A stretch of DNA of 36,127 bases from JBHHXG01 sp046756985. Lineage in GTDB: Bacteria; Pseudomonadota; Zetaproteobacteria; Mariprofundales; Mariprofundaceae. The notes beneath the pieces are model-generated. The model saw only the letters and a program-made list of their open reading frames with translations. It was not told the DNA's origin and ran no database searches. How positions within the stretch are numbered: position 1 is the stretch's first letter; each line of letters opens with the position of its first letter. Positions 16,252-25,034 of the stretch are shown here, piece after piece. The position numbers and the translations under genes are program-made. The stretch covers positions 1 to 36,127 of the forward strand of contig JBHHXG010000007.1 in NCBI GenBank assembly GCA_046756985.1, read 5' to 3'.

Positions 16252-17036
16252 ATCGGGCTTTCTTCGGTAGCGCAACCGATACAGGCGGCATCATGTGCAA
16301 TGACATGGATATGATCGCCATACATGGCATGCCAGACATCTTCCGGAATCTGCTCGCCTTTCATGGCGTGGTGATGGATGCGCCGGTTCAGGCAGGCAAC
16401 GGAATCAACATACGAGGTGATTGCAGCAATATCATGTTCAACCATGATAACAGCGATATCCTGTTCATCGCAGAGCTGGCGGAGCAAGCGGAACAGCTGA
16501 TTCTGCTGCTTGCTGTCCAACGCTGCAGATGGTTCATCCAGCAGCAGCAGCCTGGGCCGGTTCACCAAGGTCCGGGCGATACGGGTGCGCTGACGTTGAC
16601 CGCCTGACAGATACCGGAAATCACAGTCAGCCAGCCCCTCCATTTCCATATATTTCAGCGCCCGCAAGACTGCTTGCTCATCTTCCCTGCCTTTCCACAA
16701 AGGCGAGAACGGCTGTTCCAGTCCCATGGCTACAATATCGCGGACTCGCAATGGCAACCGGGGCTCGTGATCATGCAGTTGGGTCAGAAAGCCAATCTGT
16801 TTCAGTAGCTTATGACGGTTAAGCCGGCGCAGGCGCTTGCCAAAGAGATTCACACGCCCGGATCCGGGCTGAGCCAGACCGGCAATCACCGATAACAACG
16901 TGCTTTTGCCAGCTCCGTTCGGACCGACAATTCCCATGAAGTGTCCGGCTCCAAGGCGAAAGCTGACCTCATCCAATACAGGCGCAGACCTGGAACCCAG
17001 GCATATGTTTGTGAGGCTGATAACAGGCGTGCTCAC
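16248..17036 (-). CDS. znuC: zinc-type ABC transporter ATP-binding protein
   Basis: This is the cytoplasmic ATPase of the metal importer. The 262-residue protein has Walker A GPNGAGKST, a Q-loop (IGFLTQLHD), signature YLSGGQRQR, Walker B RLLLLDEPSAALD and the switch His of VEHDIAAI. The GTG start at 17036 overlaps the znuA stop (GTGA) and has GAGGCG upstream; a longer frame to 17153 would run deep into znuA. The C-terminal tail is rich in possible metal ligands: HHHAMKG, then HAMYGDHIHVIAHD and CIGC, then ATEESPI. A cysteine pair at the very end is not something I recognise from the family, and it could bind metal. Confidence 0.93.
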   Translation of the reverse strand: MSTPVISLTNICLGSRSAPVLDEVSFRLGAGHFMGIVGPNGAGKSTLLSVIAGLAQPGSGRVNLFGKRLRRLNRHKLLKQIGFLTQLHDHEPRLPLRVRDIVAMGLEQPFSPLWKGREDEQAVLRALKYMEMEGLADCDFRYLSGGQRQRTRIARTLVNRPRLLLLDEPSAALDSKQQNQLFRLLRQLCDEQDIAVIMVEHDIAAITSYVDSVACLNRRIHHHAMKGEQIPEDVWHAMYGDHIHVIAHDAACIGCATEESPI

Positions 17037-17854
17037 GGAATTGCGCCTCGCAACCGTTTCAGATTTGCCTGCATCAACGCTTGCCAGTCCATATCGCATG
17101 TTCCAAGCGCATCCAAATAAATGATGCGGTGGCCTGTGTGATTCGCCAACCACTCAAGCGCACGGTTATTGTGCCGCATATCGCCAATCAGGGTTGCCTG
17201 CGGGTGTTGCTTCAGCATCTGTAGCGCATGTTCTAGCATATGTGGTCCATGCTCGCGGCCATGATGCCGGGACTCAAGCACGGCCAGCACCGGTACGCCA
17301 AATGCCTCCATCACACCTTGCCATGCCGCATGTTGCATGATGACGCCCCCTGTTCTGAAAGCCATCAGCGTATCCTGCCATTGTATCCACATATGTTCCG
17401 TTGCTGTCTCCGCATGCCTTAAGCCACTGGCGATGACTTCTCGCCGGCCAGGATAGAGCCGATGCAATTCAACGGCCAAGCGGGGAAGGGCGGCTTTTAC
17501 CCTGCGTGGGCTCAGCCATGCATGGCCAGTATTCGGCCAGAGATCAAGAGTACTGGCTGTGGAGCCCAAGCGTGTCCAGTCGCCATCGTCCATGGATGTG
17601 CGTATAAGCAGCCGGGCCTGTTGCAGGGCTTCTGCCTGCCGGGGAGATAACTGAACATGATGTGGATCGGTGCCTGCCGCAAGCAGACAACTGACCTCAA
17701 TATGGCTGTCCAGCAGGCTGACCAGCCCTGCCAGAGGCGGCAGGGTGACGATAATATCGGCACGGGCCTGATATGGCATCAAAAACAGGAAACACAGGGA
17801 TAGCAGCAGGTGGATGACACAACATCTGGCCCGAATCGTCTTGCACAGTCGCAT
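17033..17854 (-). CDS. znuA: zinc-type ABC transporter substrate-binding protein
   Basis: This is the periplasmic metal-binding protein of the ZnuABC system (cluster A-I solute-binding family). The 273-residue product starts with a signal peptide (ARCCVIHLLLSLCFLFLMPY, then QARA). Candidate zinc ligands lie in the usual order: TDPHHVQLSP, NTGHAWLSP, MQHAAWQGV, and the late region LIGDMRHNNRALE. The His-rich loop found in many ZnuA proteins is absent, but the HHGREHGPHM segment after the third ligand is His-rich. ATG 17854 is chosen because it begins the signal peptide; the frame extends to 18022 with unlikely sequence. Identity as a zinc rather than manganese binder is inferred. Confidence 0.88.
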   Translation of the reverse strand: MRLCKTIRARCCVIHLLLSLCFLFLMPYQARADIIVTLPPLAGLVSLLDSHIEVSCLLAAGTDPHHVQLSPRQAEALQQARLLIRTSMDDGDWTRLGSTASTLDLWPNTGHAWLSPRRVKAALPRLAVELHRLYPGRREVIASGLRHAETATEHMWIQWQDTLMAFRTGGVIMQHAAWQGVMEAFGVPVLAVLESRHHGREHGPHMLEHALQMLKQHPQATLIGDMRHNNRALEWLANHTGHRIIYLDALGTCDMDWQALMQANLKRLRGAIP

Positions 17855-18140
17855 TTTTTCAACTATGAAACTAGTATTTCCAGCACTTGGGAAGATAGCC
17901 TGCTTCTTGTTCGTCCGTTTACCGGCAGCAAGTGCTTCAGTGGGATCGGAGGGAATGGTATATGAACAGGGAGCTTGACTCATGTGCAAACAAGAAATGC
18001 CGGGCGGGAGGAAATTTCGCATGGCGGGGCATGCTATGGAGCAATTACAGCCGAGGCAATGTGAGATGCCCCTGCTTGCACAGGCGTTCGCTTAATATGA
18101 GTGTAGCCGGAAGCACTAAAACCACCGTAGCTACTGCCTT
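17855..18140. promoter_or_regulatory. divergent intergenic region upstream of znuA and the 716-residue gene
   Basis: This 286-base region separates two divergent genes and should hold promoters for both. I find no convincing σ70 pair on either strand. A TTGCAC at 18076-18081 and TAATAT at 18093-18098 are only 11 bases apart, too close for a standard promoter. Near znuA a partial symmetry, GAAACTAGTATTTC at 17867-17880, could be part of a metal-dependent operator, but it is not a recognised Zur box. Nothing else stands out. Confidence 0.3.
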
Positions 18141-20291
18141 ATGATTTCACCTGCGTATTTTGCGCATCGCTGGAGCTGGTATCAGCCCATCCTGAACAGA
18201 GGGGAGGATCCTGCCGGCCGCTGTAATGTGGATGTCCGCCGGTTACCCTTGCGTGTGCCGGGAGAAGATGCGGGGGAATATATTCCCTATGCTGTTCATT
18301 CTGAAGTGGTACAGGCGCTATCCGTTTCTCTGCGACGGCTGCAGGAATATGCCATTCAATACATGGTCAAAAGGGAGAAGGTTTCCGCACATCAGCTTCC
18401 GACCATGAATGCGCTATCGCGGACGATGGCAAAACATCTGCGAGAACAATATCCACATTTGCCATTTCATCTGTTGCATCACTGGTGTGCCGATGAAAAG
18501 GGAGCACTGGCTCTGCTTCAGGTTTGGCAGGACATGTGGAGAAAGGGCTGGAAACAAGATCAGGCCGATGTGGCACCATGGGTGCCTGCCGTGAATGTGT
18601 TGTTGCTGAAATTGATGCGTGAGGCCATGACCGGGTTGCCGGACGAGGAGGCGGCGACGACAGATCATGTCATGCTGTGCGTGGTTGGAGGGCTCTACTC
18701 CTGGGCGTTGCAGGAGTTTCTGAAGCAGCATCTGGAAGGCACGGTTGAAGTCACGCGTATTGCAACTTATGAATCCATGATGTTGCCGGCAACACCTATT
18801 GCCTTTTTGTACCGGCAGCCTGAAGAATCACTTTTATTTGATGACCGGCATGTGATCCGGGCTTATGGCCTGGAGCCGGATATTGTCCCCCGCATGCGTG
18901 ATCTGAGAGTTAAGCTTGGTCCCAAAAACGAAGCGGGAATGCTGGGGTTATTAGGCAAGGACCGGCAGGGTGTCCATATGTTGCGGCGAAGCTGGGCACG
19001 TCTGGCCTTGTGGGAATTAGCCGAGAAAAGCCGCAACGGGGCATGGATGCAGTGGGTACTGGATGCGAAGAAACTGGATCAACTGCTTTCAAAACCGGAG
19101 CAACTCGATGAAGCGCTGGTCAGAAGCATGCAACCGTTCCGCGAGCAGGCATTTGCAGGGTGGTTTCTTGGCCAGATCGAAGGCGGCCGGGCCGCACGCA
19201 AGGCAGGTGAGCCGTGGCTGTTTGATGATCGCACCCTGATGGCCTTCCGCGTGTTTGATGAGGATGTTCGGGTTGAGATTGCCCGCAGAAAGGCCGAGCG
19301 CAGCTGGCTGGATCGTCGCCCATCCCTTGCTGGCAAGGGGCGTGGTGCCGAAGCCGACAAGGCACTGGAAGAGGCCTACAAAGAAGGCCAGATTGTATTT
19401 TTGCAGCCTGGTGCGGACCGTTCGCTGCATAGCGGCACTTCGCTGGCGGCCAAGCAAGGTTGCCTGCGCATCGAGTGGTCGGACTATCTGGCTGGCATGG
19501 GTGCGTTACATGGAACAGCGTCCGGTGCTTTCCTGAGCCAGACCTTTTTGCCGGGTGTGGTGTCCATTGTTGAGGGCCGTGAAAATCTGTTTATGGATGA
19601 ATGTTCGGCCTCGGGCTGTCTGCTGCGCGGGGCTGTTTTTGATCTGCTCGAACTGGGGATCGCTTTGCGGCGCCAGTTCCGGGAGTGGCACAGGGATATT
19701 TCCGAGTCTACCGAAGAAACCAATATGCCAGCAGTTTCGATGTGTATGGCCCTGATTGGTGACTGGGTATCGACCGAAGTACAGCATTCCCAGCTTGGCG
19801 ATCAGAAGATTGCATTCGGTCTTTCGATTCCGCAGGCTGCAGCAGGCGTTTCGCGTGATTGCGGTGTCGGGCGGTTGATTGCCTATCGTGATCACAAGTC
19901 CAGACGTCAGCCTCTGGGAGGCGTACGCGTTGAGGGCCTGGATACCGGTGCCGGGCAGACCGTACAGGTACTCTATAACAACGGTTTTGCGCTGACTGCT
20001 CCGGTGATGGCTGAGTTGACTTCCGTGTTGCGGGACAAGGCGTCAATCAGAGAATACCGGCTAGACCGCAAGCAGTCTAAAAGCGTGCTTGGTGAATTCC
20101 GTCTGCCGGGTGGAGAGTTTGACCTGATCAGTGTACAGGCCAGAGGGGAAGAGAACGCACCGCTGCTGTTTGTACAGGCGGGCAGGCCGTGCCTCGGTGG
20201 TGTTGATGTCGAATTATTTGAGCTGCTGGATCCTGAATCCAGAGCTGCAAAGCTGATTGTCAGAGAGGGGCTGCCATCCTGGAGCGCCTGA
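18141..20291 (+). CDS. unknown protein with a possible degenerate nucleotide-cyclase-like region
   Basis: I do not recognise this 716-residue protein as a whole. There is no signal peptide or membrane segment, so it is probably cytoplasmic. Residues 1-430 are helix-rich and unassigned. From about 440 to 610 the pattern can be laid against class III adenylate/guanylate cyclases by eye: EWSDYLAGMGALHG (position of 'aDlsGfT'), ENLFMDECSASGCLLRG (position of 'kfiGDalmavFG', keeping the Asp), PAVSMCMALIGDW ('vriGi.tGev'), and LGDQKIAFGLSIPQAAAGVS ('iGdaVNlAaRL'). Key cyclase residues look replaced, so if related it would be a regulatory pseudo-cyclase. The ATG has no Shine-Dalgarno sequence, and an in-frame stop lies 10 bases upstream, fixing this as the first possible start. 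tilS follows 35 bases later. Confidence 0.75.
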   Translation: MISPAYFAHRWSWYQPILNRGEDPAGRCNVDVRRLPLRVPGEDAGEYIPYAVHSEVVQALSVSLRRLQEYAIQYMVKREKVSAHQLPTMNALSRTMAKHLREQYPHLPFHLLHHWCADEKGALALLQVWQDMWRKGWKQDQADVAPWVPAVNVLLLKLMREAMTGLPDEEAATTDHVMLCVVGGLYSWALQEFLKQHLEGTVEVTRIATYESMMLPATPIAFLYRQPEESLLFDDRHVIRAYGLEPDIVPRMRDLRVKLGPKNEAGMLGLLGKDRQGVHMLRRSWARLALWELAEKSRNGAWMQWVLDAKKLDQLLSKPEQLDEALVRSMQPFREQAFAGWFLGQIEGGRAARKAGEPWLFDDRTLMAFRVFDEDVRVEIARRKAERSWLDRRPSLAGKGRGAEADKALEEAYKEGQIVFLQPGADRSLHSGTSLAAKQGCLRIEWSDYLAGMGALHGTASGAFLSQTFLPGVVSIVEGRENLFMDECSASGCLLRGAVFDLLELGIALRRQFREWHRDISESTEETNMPAVSMCMALIGDWVSTEVQHSQLGDQKIAFGLSIPQAAAGVSRDCGVGRLIAYRDHKSRRQPLGGVRVEGLDTGAGQTVQVLYNNGFALTAPVMAELTSVLRDKASIREYRLDRKQSKSVLGEFRLPGGEFDLISVQARGEENAPLLFVQAGRPCLGGVDVELFELLDPESRAAKLIVREGLPSWSA

Positions 20292-20326
20292 TGTGGCGTT
20301 GATACCCCGGAGGTTCCCGAATCCAT

Positions 20327-21316
20327 TTGAATTTCCAGTCATTGCAGTCAACAGATAAAGCGCCAGTGATTGCTACCGCAAAGGCCTGGCTTGAGGGCAT
20401 TGATTTGCCGGATGAAACCGCAGTGGGCTGGTCGGGCGGTGTGGATTCGACTGCCATGCTGCTGGCTTTGCACAGTGCCGGTTGCAGGGTGCGGGCCTGG
20501 CATGTCGATCATGGCTGGAGAGATGATTCGGCGCGGGAAGCGGCAATCCTGACTGGGCAGGCAGCCGCATGGGGCATTCCTTTTTTCAGTGCCCGCCTGT
20601 CTGTTACGTCCTCGGCAAACATGGAGGCAGTGGCCAGAAAAGGTCGCTATGCACAATTTGCAGCGTGGAGCAGGGAGCAGGGTATTGATGTGCTCTGTCT
20701 GGGACACCATCGCGATGATCAGGCGGAAACCGTGTGCATGCGCATGCTGCAGGGGGCGGGTGTGATGGGATGCCGCGGCATGCGAGTAAGACATAATCTG
20801 AACGGTTTGCACATCTTGCGTCCGCTACTGCATGTGCCGCGTACTCATTTGCAGCAGGCTCTGCACGAGGCAGGGGTATGCTGGCTGGAGGATCCATACA
20901 ATGCGGACACGCGCTTTCTGCGAAACCGTATCCGACATCATCTGTTCCCATGCATGCGTAAGGCCGGTTGTGAGCCGGCTGTGCTTTACCTGCGTTGGCA
21001 GCAGCAGGCTGTGCAGTTGGCAGAGCTTATCGAGGCCGAAGTTGCCGGCATTGAAATCACACAGAATCAGGTGAGTGTTTCGCTTGCCTGGTCTGACTGG
21101 GTGAAATGTTCCGCTGCAGTGCGCGCCCAGTTACTACAGCGGATGATGTCCCGTCTTCAGGGAGAAGGCGTTGTTGCCGGGCGAAGGCATATTCTGCTGG
21201 CGGAACGCTGGACGACAGACGGTGGCAGGGGCGGCCTGGACTTGTCACGATGCCGTCTGCGGCGGTGCAAAGGTCATCTGCACCTTGAATTTGTTCCGAA
21301 ACATCCCCATGCATGA
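20327..21316 (+). CDS. tilS: tRNA(Ile)-lysidine synthase
   Basis: TilS converts cytidine 34 of tRNA-Ile(CAU) to lysidine using ATP and lysine, so that the tRNA reads AUA. The N-type PP-loop motif is SGGVDST at residues 36-42. Also visible are WHVDHGWRDDS, then LGHHRDDQAETVCMRMLQGAG, RPLLHVPRTHLQQAL and WLEDPYNADTRFLRNRIRHHL, the last matching the conserved 'DpSN....r.RnriR' block. At 329 residues it is shorter than the E. coli enzyme, with only a reduced C-terminal domain. The start is probably TTG at 20327, with GGAGG 13 bases upstream. A second TTG at 20342 is possible. It lies immediately after the 716-residue gene and probably shares its transcript. Confidence 0.94.
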   Translation: MNFQSLQSTDKAPVIATAKAWLEGIDLPDETAVGWSGGVDSTAMLLALHSAGCRVRAWHVDHGWRDDSAREAAILTGQAAAWGIPFFSARLSVTSSANMEAVARKGRYAQFAAWSREQGIDVLCLGHHRDDQAETVCMRMLQGAGVMGCRGMRVRHNLNGLHILRPLLHVPRTHLQQALHEAGVCWLEDPYNADTRFLRNRIRHHLFPCMRKAGCEPAVLYLRWQQQAVQLAELIEAEVAGIEITQNQVSVSLAWSDWVKCSAAVRAQLLQRMMSRLQGEGVVAGRRHILLAERWTTDGGRGGLDLSRCRLRRCKGHLHLEFVPKHPHA

Positions 21317-21336
21317 ATAGTGAGCGCCTGTGCTTT

Positions 21337-21416
21337 CATCCATTTTTCATGGATGTGAGCAATGATTGCCTTTAAGGTACGCGCTAGCCTGGTGTAATGC
21401 GCACGATGGCATCGTG
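21337..21416. promoter_or_regulatory. two inverted repeats upstream of ftsH
   Basis: The 125-base gap between tilS and ftsH holds two perfect dyads. The first, CATCCAT-TTTTC-ATGGATG at 21337-21355, has a seven-base stem and could be a weak transcript end after tilS, though no T-run follows. The second, CACGATGGCATCGTG at 21402-21416, is a 15-base palindrome 25 bases before the ftsH ATG. It may be an operator or a 5'-leader hairpin. I find no convincing -35/-10 pair and no heat-shock (σ32) consensus. Confidence 0.4.
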
Positions 21417-21441
21417 ACGAATATGAGGTAGGTACTTGTTT

Positions 21442-23346
21442 ATGGGTAAGAATTTGCTGTTGTGGCTGGTCATTGCGCTGACGATGATGAGTCTGTTCAA
21501 TATGTTCAACGCCCCTGTGCCGAAGGGCGAGCCGATGTCCTATTCAACCTTTATGGAAAGGGTAAATCAGGGCATGGTGGAGACAGCCACGATGAAGGAC
21601 CATCGTGTCACAGGGCAGTATCGTGACCTTCAGGGTGGTGTGAAGAGTTATGAGGTGCTGGTGCCGGATGATCCGAGCCTGACACAGCGGCTGCTGGATA
21701 ATCATGTGGTCGTCAACGTACAGGAAAAGGAAGAGGTACCATTTTTCCTGTCTGTGCTGATTTCCTGGTTCCCGATGTTGCTGCTGATTGCTGTCTGGGT
21801 TTTCTTCATGCGGCAGATGCAGGGCGGCGGCAAAGGCGGTGCGCTGTCTTTCGGCAAGAGCCGGGCCAAAATGCTGAACGAGGATACCAATCGCGTAACT
21901 TTCGAGGATGTTGCCGGATGTGATGAGGCCAAGCAGGAAGTAACGGAAATTATCGAGTTTCTGCGCGATCCCTCCAAGTTTACCCGTTTGGGTGGCAAGA
22001 TACCGAAAGGCGTACTACTTGTCGGCCCTCCTGGGACCGGCAAGACCTTGCTGGGCCGTGCTATCGCCGGTGAGGCCGAAGTGCCATTTTTCTCCATCTC
22101 CGGTTCAGACTTTGTCGAGATGTTTGTCGGTGTGGGGGCATCACGGGTGCGTGACATGTTCGAACAGGCCAAAAAACACGCGCCGTGCATCATCTTTGTT
22201 GACGAGATTGACGCCATGGGCCGGCATCGCGGCGCAGGCATCGGTGGCGGCAATGACGAACGCGAACAGACGCTGAATCAGATGTTGGTGGAAATGGACG
22301 GCTTTGAAGCTAACGAGGGCGTCATTCTCGTAGCGGCAACGAACCGTCCGGACGTGCTCGATCCCGCCCTACTGCGACCAGGCCGGTTTGACCGGCAGGT
22401 CGTTGTGCCGCGGCCGGATCTACTGGGACGCGAGCAGATTCTGAAAGTCCATATGAGGAAGGTTCCGCTGGCACCGGATGTCGAAGCAAAGGAACTGGCA
22501 CGTGGCACGCCCGGGTTCTCCGGTGCTGATCTGGCTAACCTGGTTAATGAAGCCGCATTGAATGCGGCGCGCTATGACCGGGATAAGGTGGCACGGAGCG
22601 ATTTCGAGACCGCCAAGGACAAGGTCATGATGGGGACGGAACGGCGCTCGATGCTGCTATCCGATGAGCAGAAGAAAACAACGGCCTATCACGAAGCCGG
22701 GCATACTCTTGTGGCCAAGCATGTCAAACATGCCGACCCTGTACACAAGGTCAGTATCATTCCGCGCGGGCAGGCGCTGGGTGTGACGATGCAGCTACCG
22801 GAAGAAGACAAATACAACCATGATCGTGAGTACCTCATTGACCAGATTGCTATTCTGATGGGAGGCAGGCTTGGCGAGGAACTGGTGCTGAAGCAGATGA
22901 CGACCGGGGCATCCAATGATTTCGAGCGTGCCACACAGCTGGCCCGCAATATGGTCACGATGTGGGGCATGAGCGATGAAATGGGCGCTATGGTTTACGG
23001 TGAGCGCGATCAGGAGGTCTTTCTAGGGCGGGAAATCACAAGGCATCAGAACATTTCCGAAGAAACAGCGAAAAAGATTGATGTTGAAGTGCGGCGTTTG
23101 ATTGATACACATTACAATCGTGCCAAGAAAATTCTCGAAGATCACATGGATCAGCTGCATTTGCTTGCTGAGGCGCTGATCGAGTTCGAGACGCTTGAGG
23201 CCAAAGAGATCGATCAGGTTCTTGCCGGCAAAAAGTTGCACCGTAGCGAGCCGAAGGGCAAAAAATCATCCAAGCCGCCGGAAAAGCCAAGCGCTACGGC
23301 GCCGGATACTGATGTGCAACACAAAGAGGCAGGTCAGGAAGGCTGA
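21442..23346 (+). CDS. ftsH: ATP-dependent zinc metalloprotease FtsH
   Basis: FtsH is a membrane-anchored hexameric AAA+ protease that degrades misfolded membrane proteins and regulators such as LpxC and σ32 in E. coli. The 634-residue product has two membrane helices (LLLWLVIALTMMSLFNMF and a second one near residue 105) around a periplasmic domain. Walker A is GPPGTGKT at residues 195-202 and Walker B is IIFVDEID near 250-257. The second region of homology (ATNRPDVLDPALLRPGRFD) is intact. The zinc site is HEAGH at residues 417-421. ATG 21442 is chosen because GAGGTAGG lies eight bases upstream; a TTG at 21436 would add two residues. The C-terminus is Lys/Pro/Ser-rich. Its stop overlaps the folP start (TGATG). 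Confidence 0.99.
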   Translation: MGKNLLLWLVIALTMMSLFNMFNAPVPKGEPMSYSTFMERVNQGMVETATMKDHRVTGQYRDLQGGVKSYEVLVPDDPSLTQRLLDNHVVVNVQEKEEVPFFLSVLISWFPMLLLIAVWVFFMRQMQGGGKGGALSFGKSRAKMLNEDTNRVTFEDVAGCDEAKQEVTEIIEFLRDPSKFTRLGGKIPKGVLLVGPPGTGKTLLGRAIAGEAEVPFFSISGSDFVEMFVGVGASRVRDMFEQAKKHAPCIIFVDEIDAMGRHRGAGIGGGNDEREQTLNQMLVEMDGFEANEGVILVAATNRPDVLDPALLRPGRFDRQVVVPRPDLLGREQILKVHMRKVPLAPDVEAKELARGTPGFSGADLANLVNEAALNAARYDRDKVARSDFETAKDKVMMGTERRSMLLSDEQKKTTAYHEAGHTLVAKHVKHADPVHKVSIIPRGQALGVTMQLPEEDKYNHDREYLIDQIAILMGGRLGEELVLKQMTTGASNDFERATQLARNMVTMWGMSDEMGAMVYGERDQEVFLGREITRHQNISEETAKKIDVEVRRLIDTHYNRAKKILEDHMDQLHLLAEALIEFETLEAKEIDQVLAGKKLHRSEPKGKKSSKPPEKPSATAPDTDVQHKEAGQEG

Positions 23347-24194
23347 TGCGGCAATCGCGCTGGCACCGTCCGGTGTCCGGAAGCGCATGGATTATGGGGG
23401 TGCTGAATTGCACCCCCGATTCATTTTCAGATGGCGGCAAATATGCGGATGCAGATACTGCTATCCAACATGGCCTGGCGATGCGCGATGCGGGGGCGTC
23501 CCTGATTGATGTTGGCGGCGAATCCACGCGTCCGGGTTCCGAGCCGGTGTCATTGCAGGAAGAGCTGAGCCGGGTTGTGCCGGTCGTAAAAGCGCTGAGT
23601 GCGGCAGGATGCAGTGTTTCCATTGATACGACCAAGGCCGAGGTGATACGGCAGGCGGTACAGGCTGGCGCTGTGGTGGTGAATGACGTAACGGCATTGC
23701 AAGGCGACCCAGATGCGCTGGCTGCCGTTGCAGATTTGGGCACCGATGTCTGCCTGATGCATATGCAGGGGACACCTGAAACCATGCAGGATAACCCGCA
23801 TTACGGCGATGTCGTGCGGGAAGTCATGGGATTTTTTGAGCAACGCATTACAGCCTGCAGCCAGGCCGGAATTGTGGAATCCGCCATACTTCTGGATCCG
23901 GGGATCGGATTCGGCAAGCGCCTTGAAGACAATCTTGCCCTGATTACGCATATTGCTGATTTCAAACGTGTCTTTGGCATGCCCGTATTATTGGGCGTGT
24001 CTCGCAAATCGTTTCTGGGTATGATTACCGGCAGTTCGGTGGAGGACCGTGAAATTGAAACGGCCGCGGCCGTGAGTGCCTGCATCTGCAACGGTGCGGA
24101 TGTGTTGCGGGTTCATGATGTATCTGCCCAGATCAAGGCAGTGCAAGTGGCATCTGCATTGTATGCGCAAACCGGTGATGTTGTTACTGCATAA
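23346..24194 (+). CDS. folP: dihydropteroate synthase
   Basis: FolP joins p-aminobenzoate to 6-hydroxymethyl-7,8-dihydropterin pyrophosphate in folate synthesis and is the target of sulfonamides. The 282-residue product has the pterin-binding signatures MGVLNCTPDSFSDGG (Asn at residue 21) and DVGGESTRPGSEPV. Also visible are SIDTTKAEVIRQAVQAGA, VVNDVTALQGDPD, LMHMQGTPETMQ, ILLDPGIGFGKRLEDNL and LLGVSRKSFLG. The ATG overlaps the ftsH stop by one base (TGATG). The ftsH-folP order followed by glmM is the arrangement seen in E. coli, but here cdaA and cdaR come between. Confidence 0.98.
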   Translation: MRQSRWHRPVSGSAWIMGVLNCTPDSFSDGGKYADADTAIQHGLAMRDAGASLIDVGGESTRPGSEPVSLQEELSRVVPVVKALSAAGCSVSIDTTKAEVIRQAVQAGAVVVNDVTALQGDPDALAAVADLGTDVCLMHMQGTPETMQDNPHYGDVVREVMGFFEQRITACSQAGIVESAILLDPGIGFGKRLEDNLALITHIADFKRVFGMPVLLGVSRKSFLGMITGSSVEDREIETAAAVSACICNGADVLRVHDVSAQIKAVQVASALYAQTGDVVTA

Positions 24195-24239
24195 GCTGAT
24201 TGCCTTGCAAGCTACAATCTGGCAAGTACCCTAAGCGGT

Positions 24240-25034
24240 ATGGATGGCTGGCAGTTCGGTTTTCAGGATATGGTGGACATCGCACTGGTGGCCGTGGTCC
24301 TTTACTTCGTGTTGCGCCTGATTCGCGGTACGCGTGCTGTTCAGATGCTGATTGGCGTGGCTGTCGTTGTGCTGGTCTACGAGCTTGCGCGCATGTTTGG
24401 TCTGCTAACGGTCGAATGGATGTTCGGCCACTTTTTCTCCGCTTTTATCGTGATTCTTGTTGTGCTCTTCCAGCACGAAATCCGCCGTGGTTTGATGCGT
24501 GTGGCCGTTAACCCGTTGTCATCCGGCGCAGAGCCGACCGATGTGCTGGTGGATATCCTGGTTGAGTCCAGTCTTGCCCTGGTGCATCGTGGCTGGGGTG
24601 GCCTGATTGTGGTTGAACGAGTGACCGGGTTGAAACATTTGTTTGACAGTGGTGTGGAGATGGATGCACCGCTCCGGCCGGACGTGATTCAGGCACTGTT
24701 TTGTCCACAGGCGCCTATGCACGATGGCGCGGTTGTGGTGAGCCATGGCCCGCGCGGAGGCAGGATTGTGGCAACCCGCGTGCTGCTTCCTCTGGCACAA
24801 GCCAGCGCATTGGCCGGCGGTTTCGGTACACGCCATCGCGCTGCTGTTGGGCTAACCGAAGAAAGTGATGCCTTGGTGATAGTCGTTTCCGAAGAGCAGG
24901 GCGATATCCGTTTGGCTGAAGAGGGGGTATTGAGCAAACCATTAACAGGCAACGAATTGCGCACCGAACTACAGCAGCGTTTGGCGGTGTCGTCACAGGA
25001 TGCGCTTGAATTGTTTCAGGAGCGTGAAGAGTGA
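24240..25034 (+). CDS. cdaA: diadenylate cyclase CdaA (DacA)
   Basis: CdaA makes the second messenger cyclic di-AMP from two ATP at the membrane. The 264-residue product has three N-terminal membrane helices (for example ALVAVVLYFVLRLI and SAFIVILVVLFQHEIRRGL) with the conserved 'RGTRAVQMLIG' between the first two. The DAC domain follows. The DGA motif is at residues 162-164 (PMHDGAVVV) and the RHR motif at 198-200 (GTRHRAAVGLTEESDALVIV VSEEQG, a near-canonical stretch). These residues are needed for catalysis in known enzymes, so it is probably active. The next genes encode a CdaR-like protein and GlmM, the same trio that regulates CdaA in Bacillus. A weak Shine-Dalgarno sequence precedes the ATG. 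Confidence 0.97.
   Translation: MDGWQFGFQDMVDIALVAVVLYFVLRLIRGTRAVQMLIGVAVVVLVYELARMFGLLTVEWMFGHFFSAFIVILVVLFQHEIRRGLMRVAVNPLSSGAEPTDVLVDILVESSLALVHRGWGGLIVVERVTGLKHLFDSGVEMDAPLRPDVIQALFCPQAPMHDGAVVVSHGPRGGRIVATRVLLPLAQASALAGGFGTRHRAAVGLTEESDALVIVVSEEQGDIRLAEEGVLSKPLTGNELRTELQQRLAVSSQDALELFQEREE

Noticed and set aside
17855..18022. Upstream extension of znuA to an ATG at 18022
   Set aside because: The added 56 residues resemble translated noncoding DNA and would precede a normal signal peptide starting at 17854.
18076..18098. TTGCAC and TAATAT as a promoter for the 716-residue gene
   Set aside because: The spacing is 11 bases, well short of the 16-18 needed for σ70.
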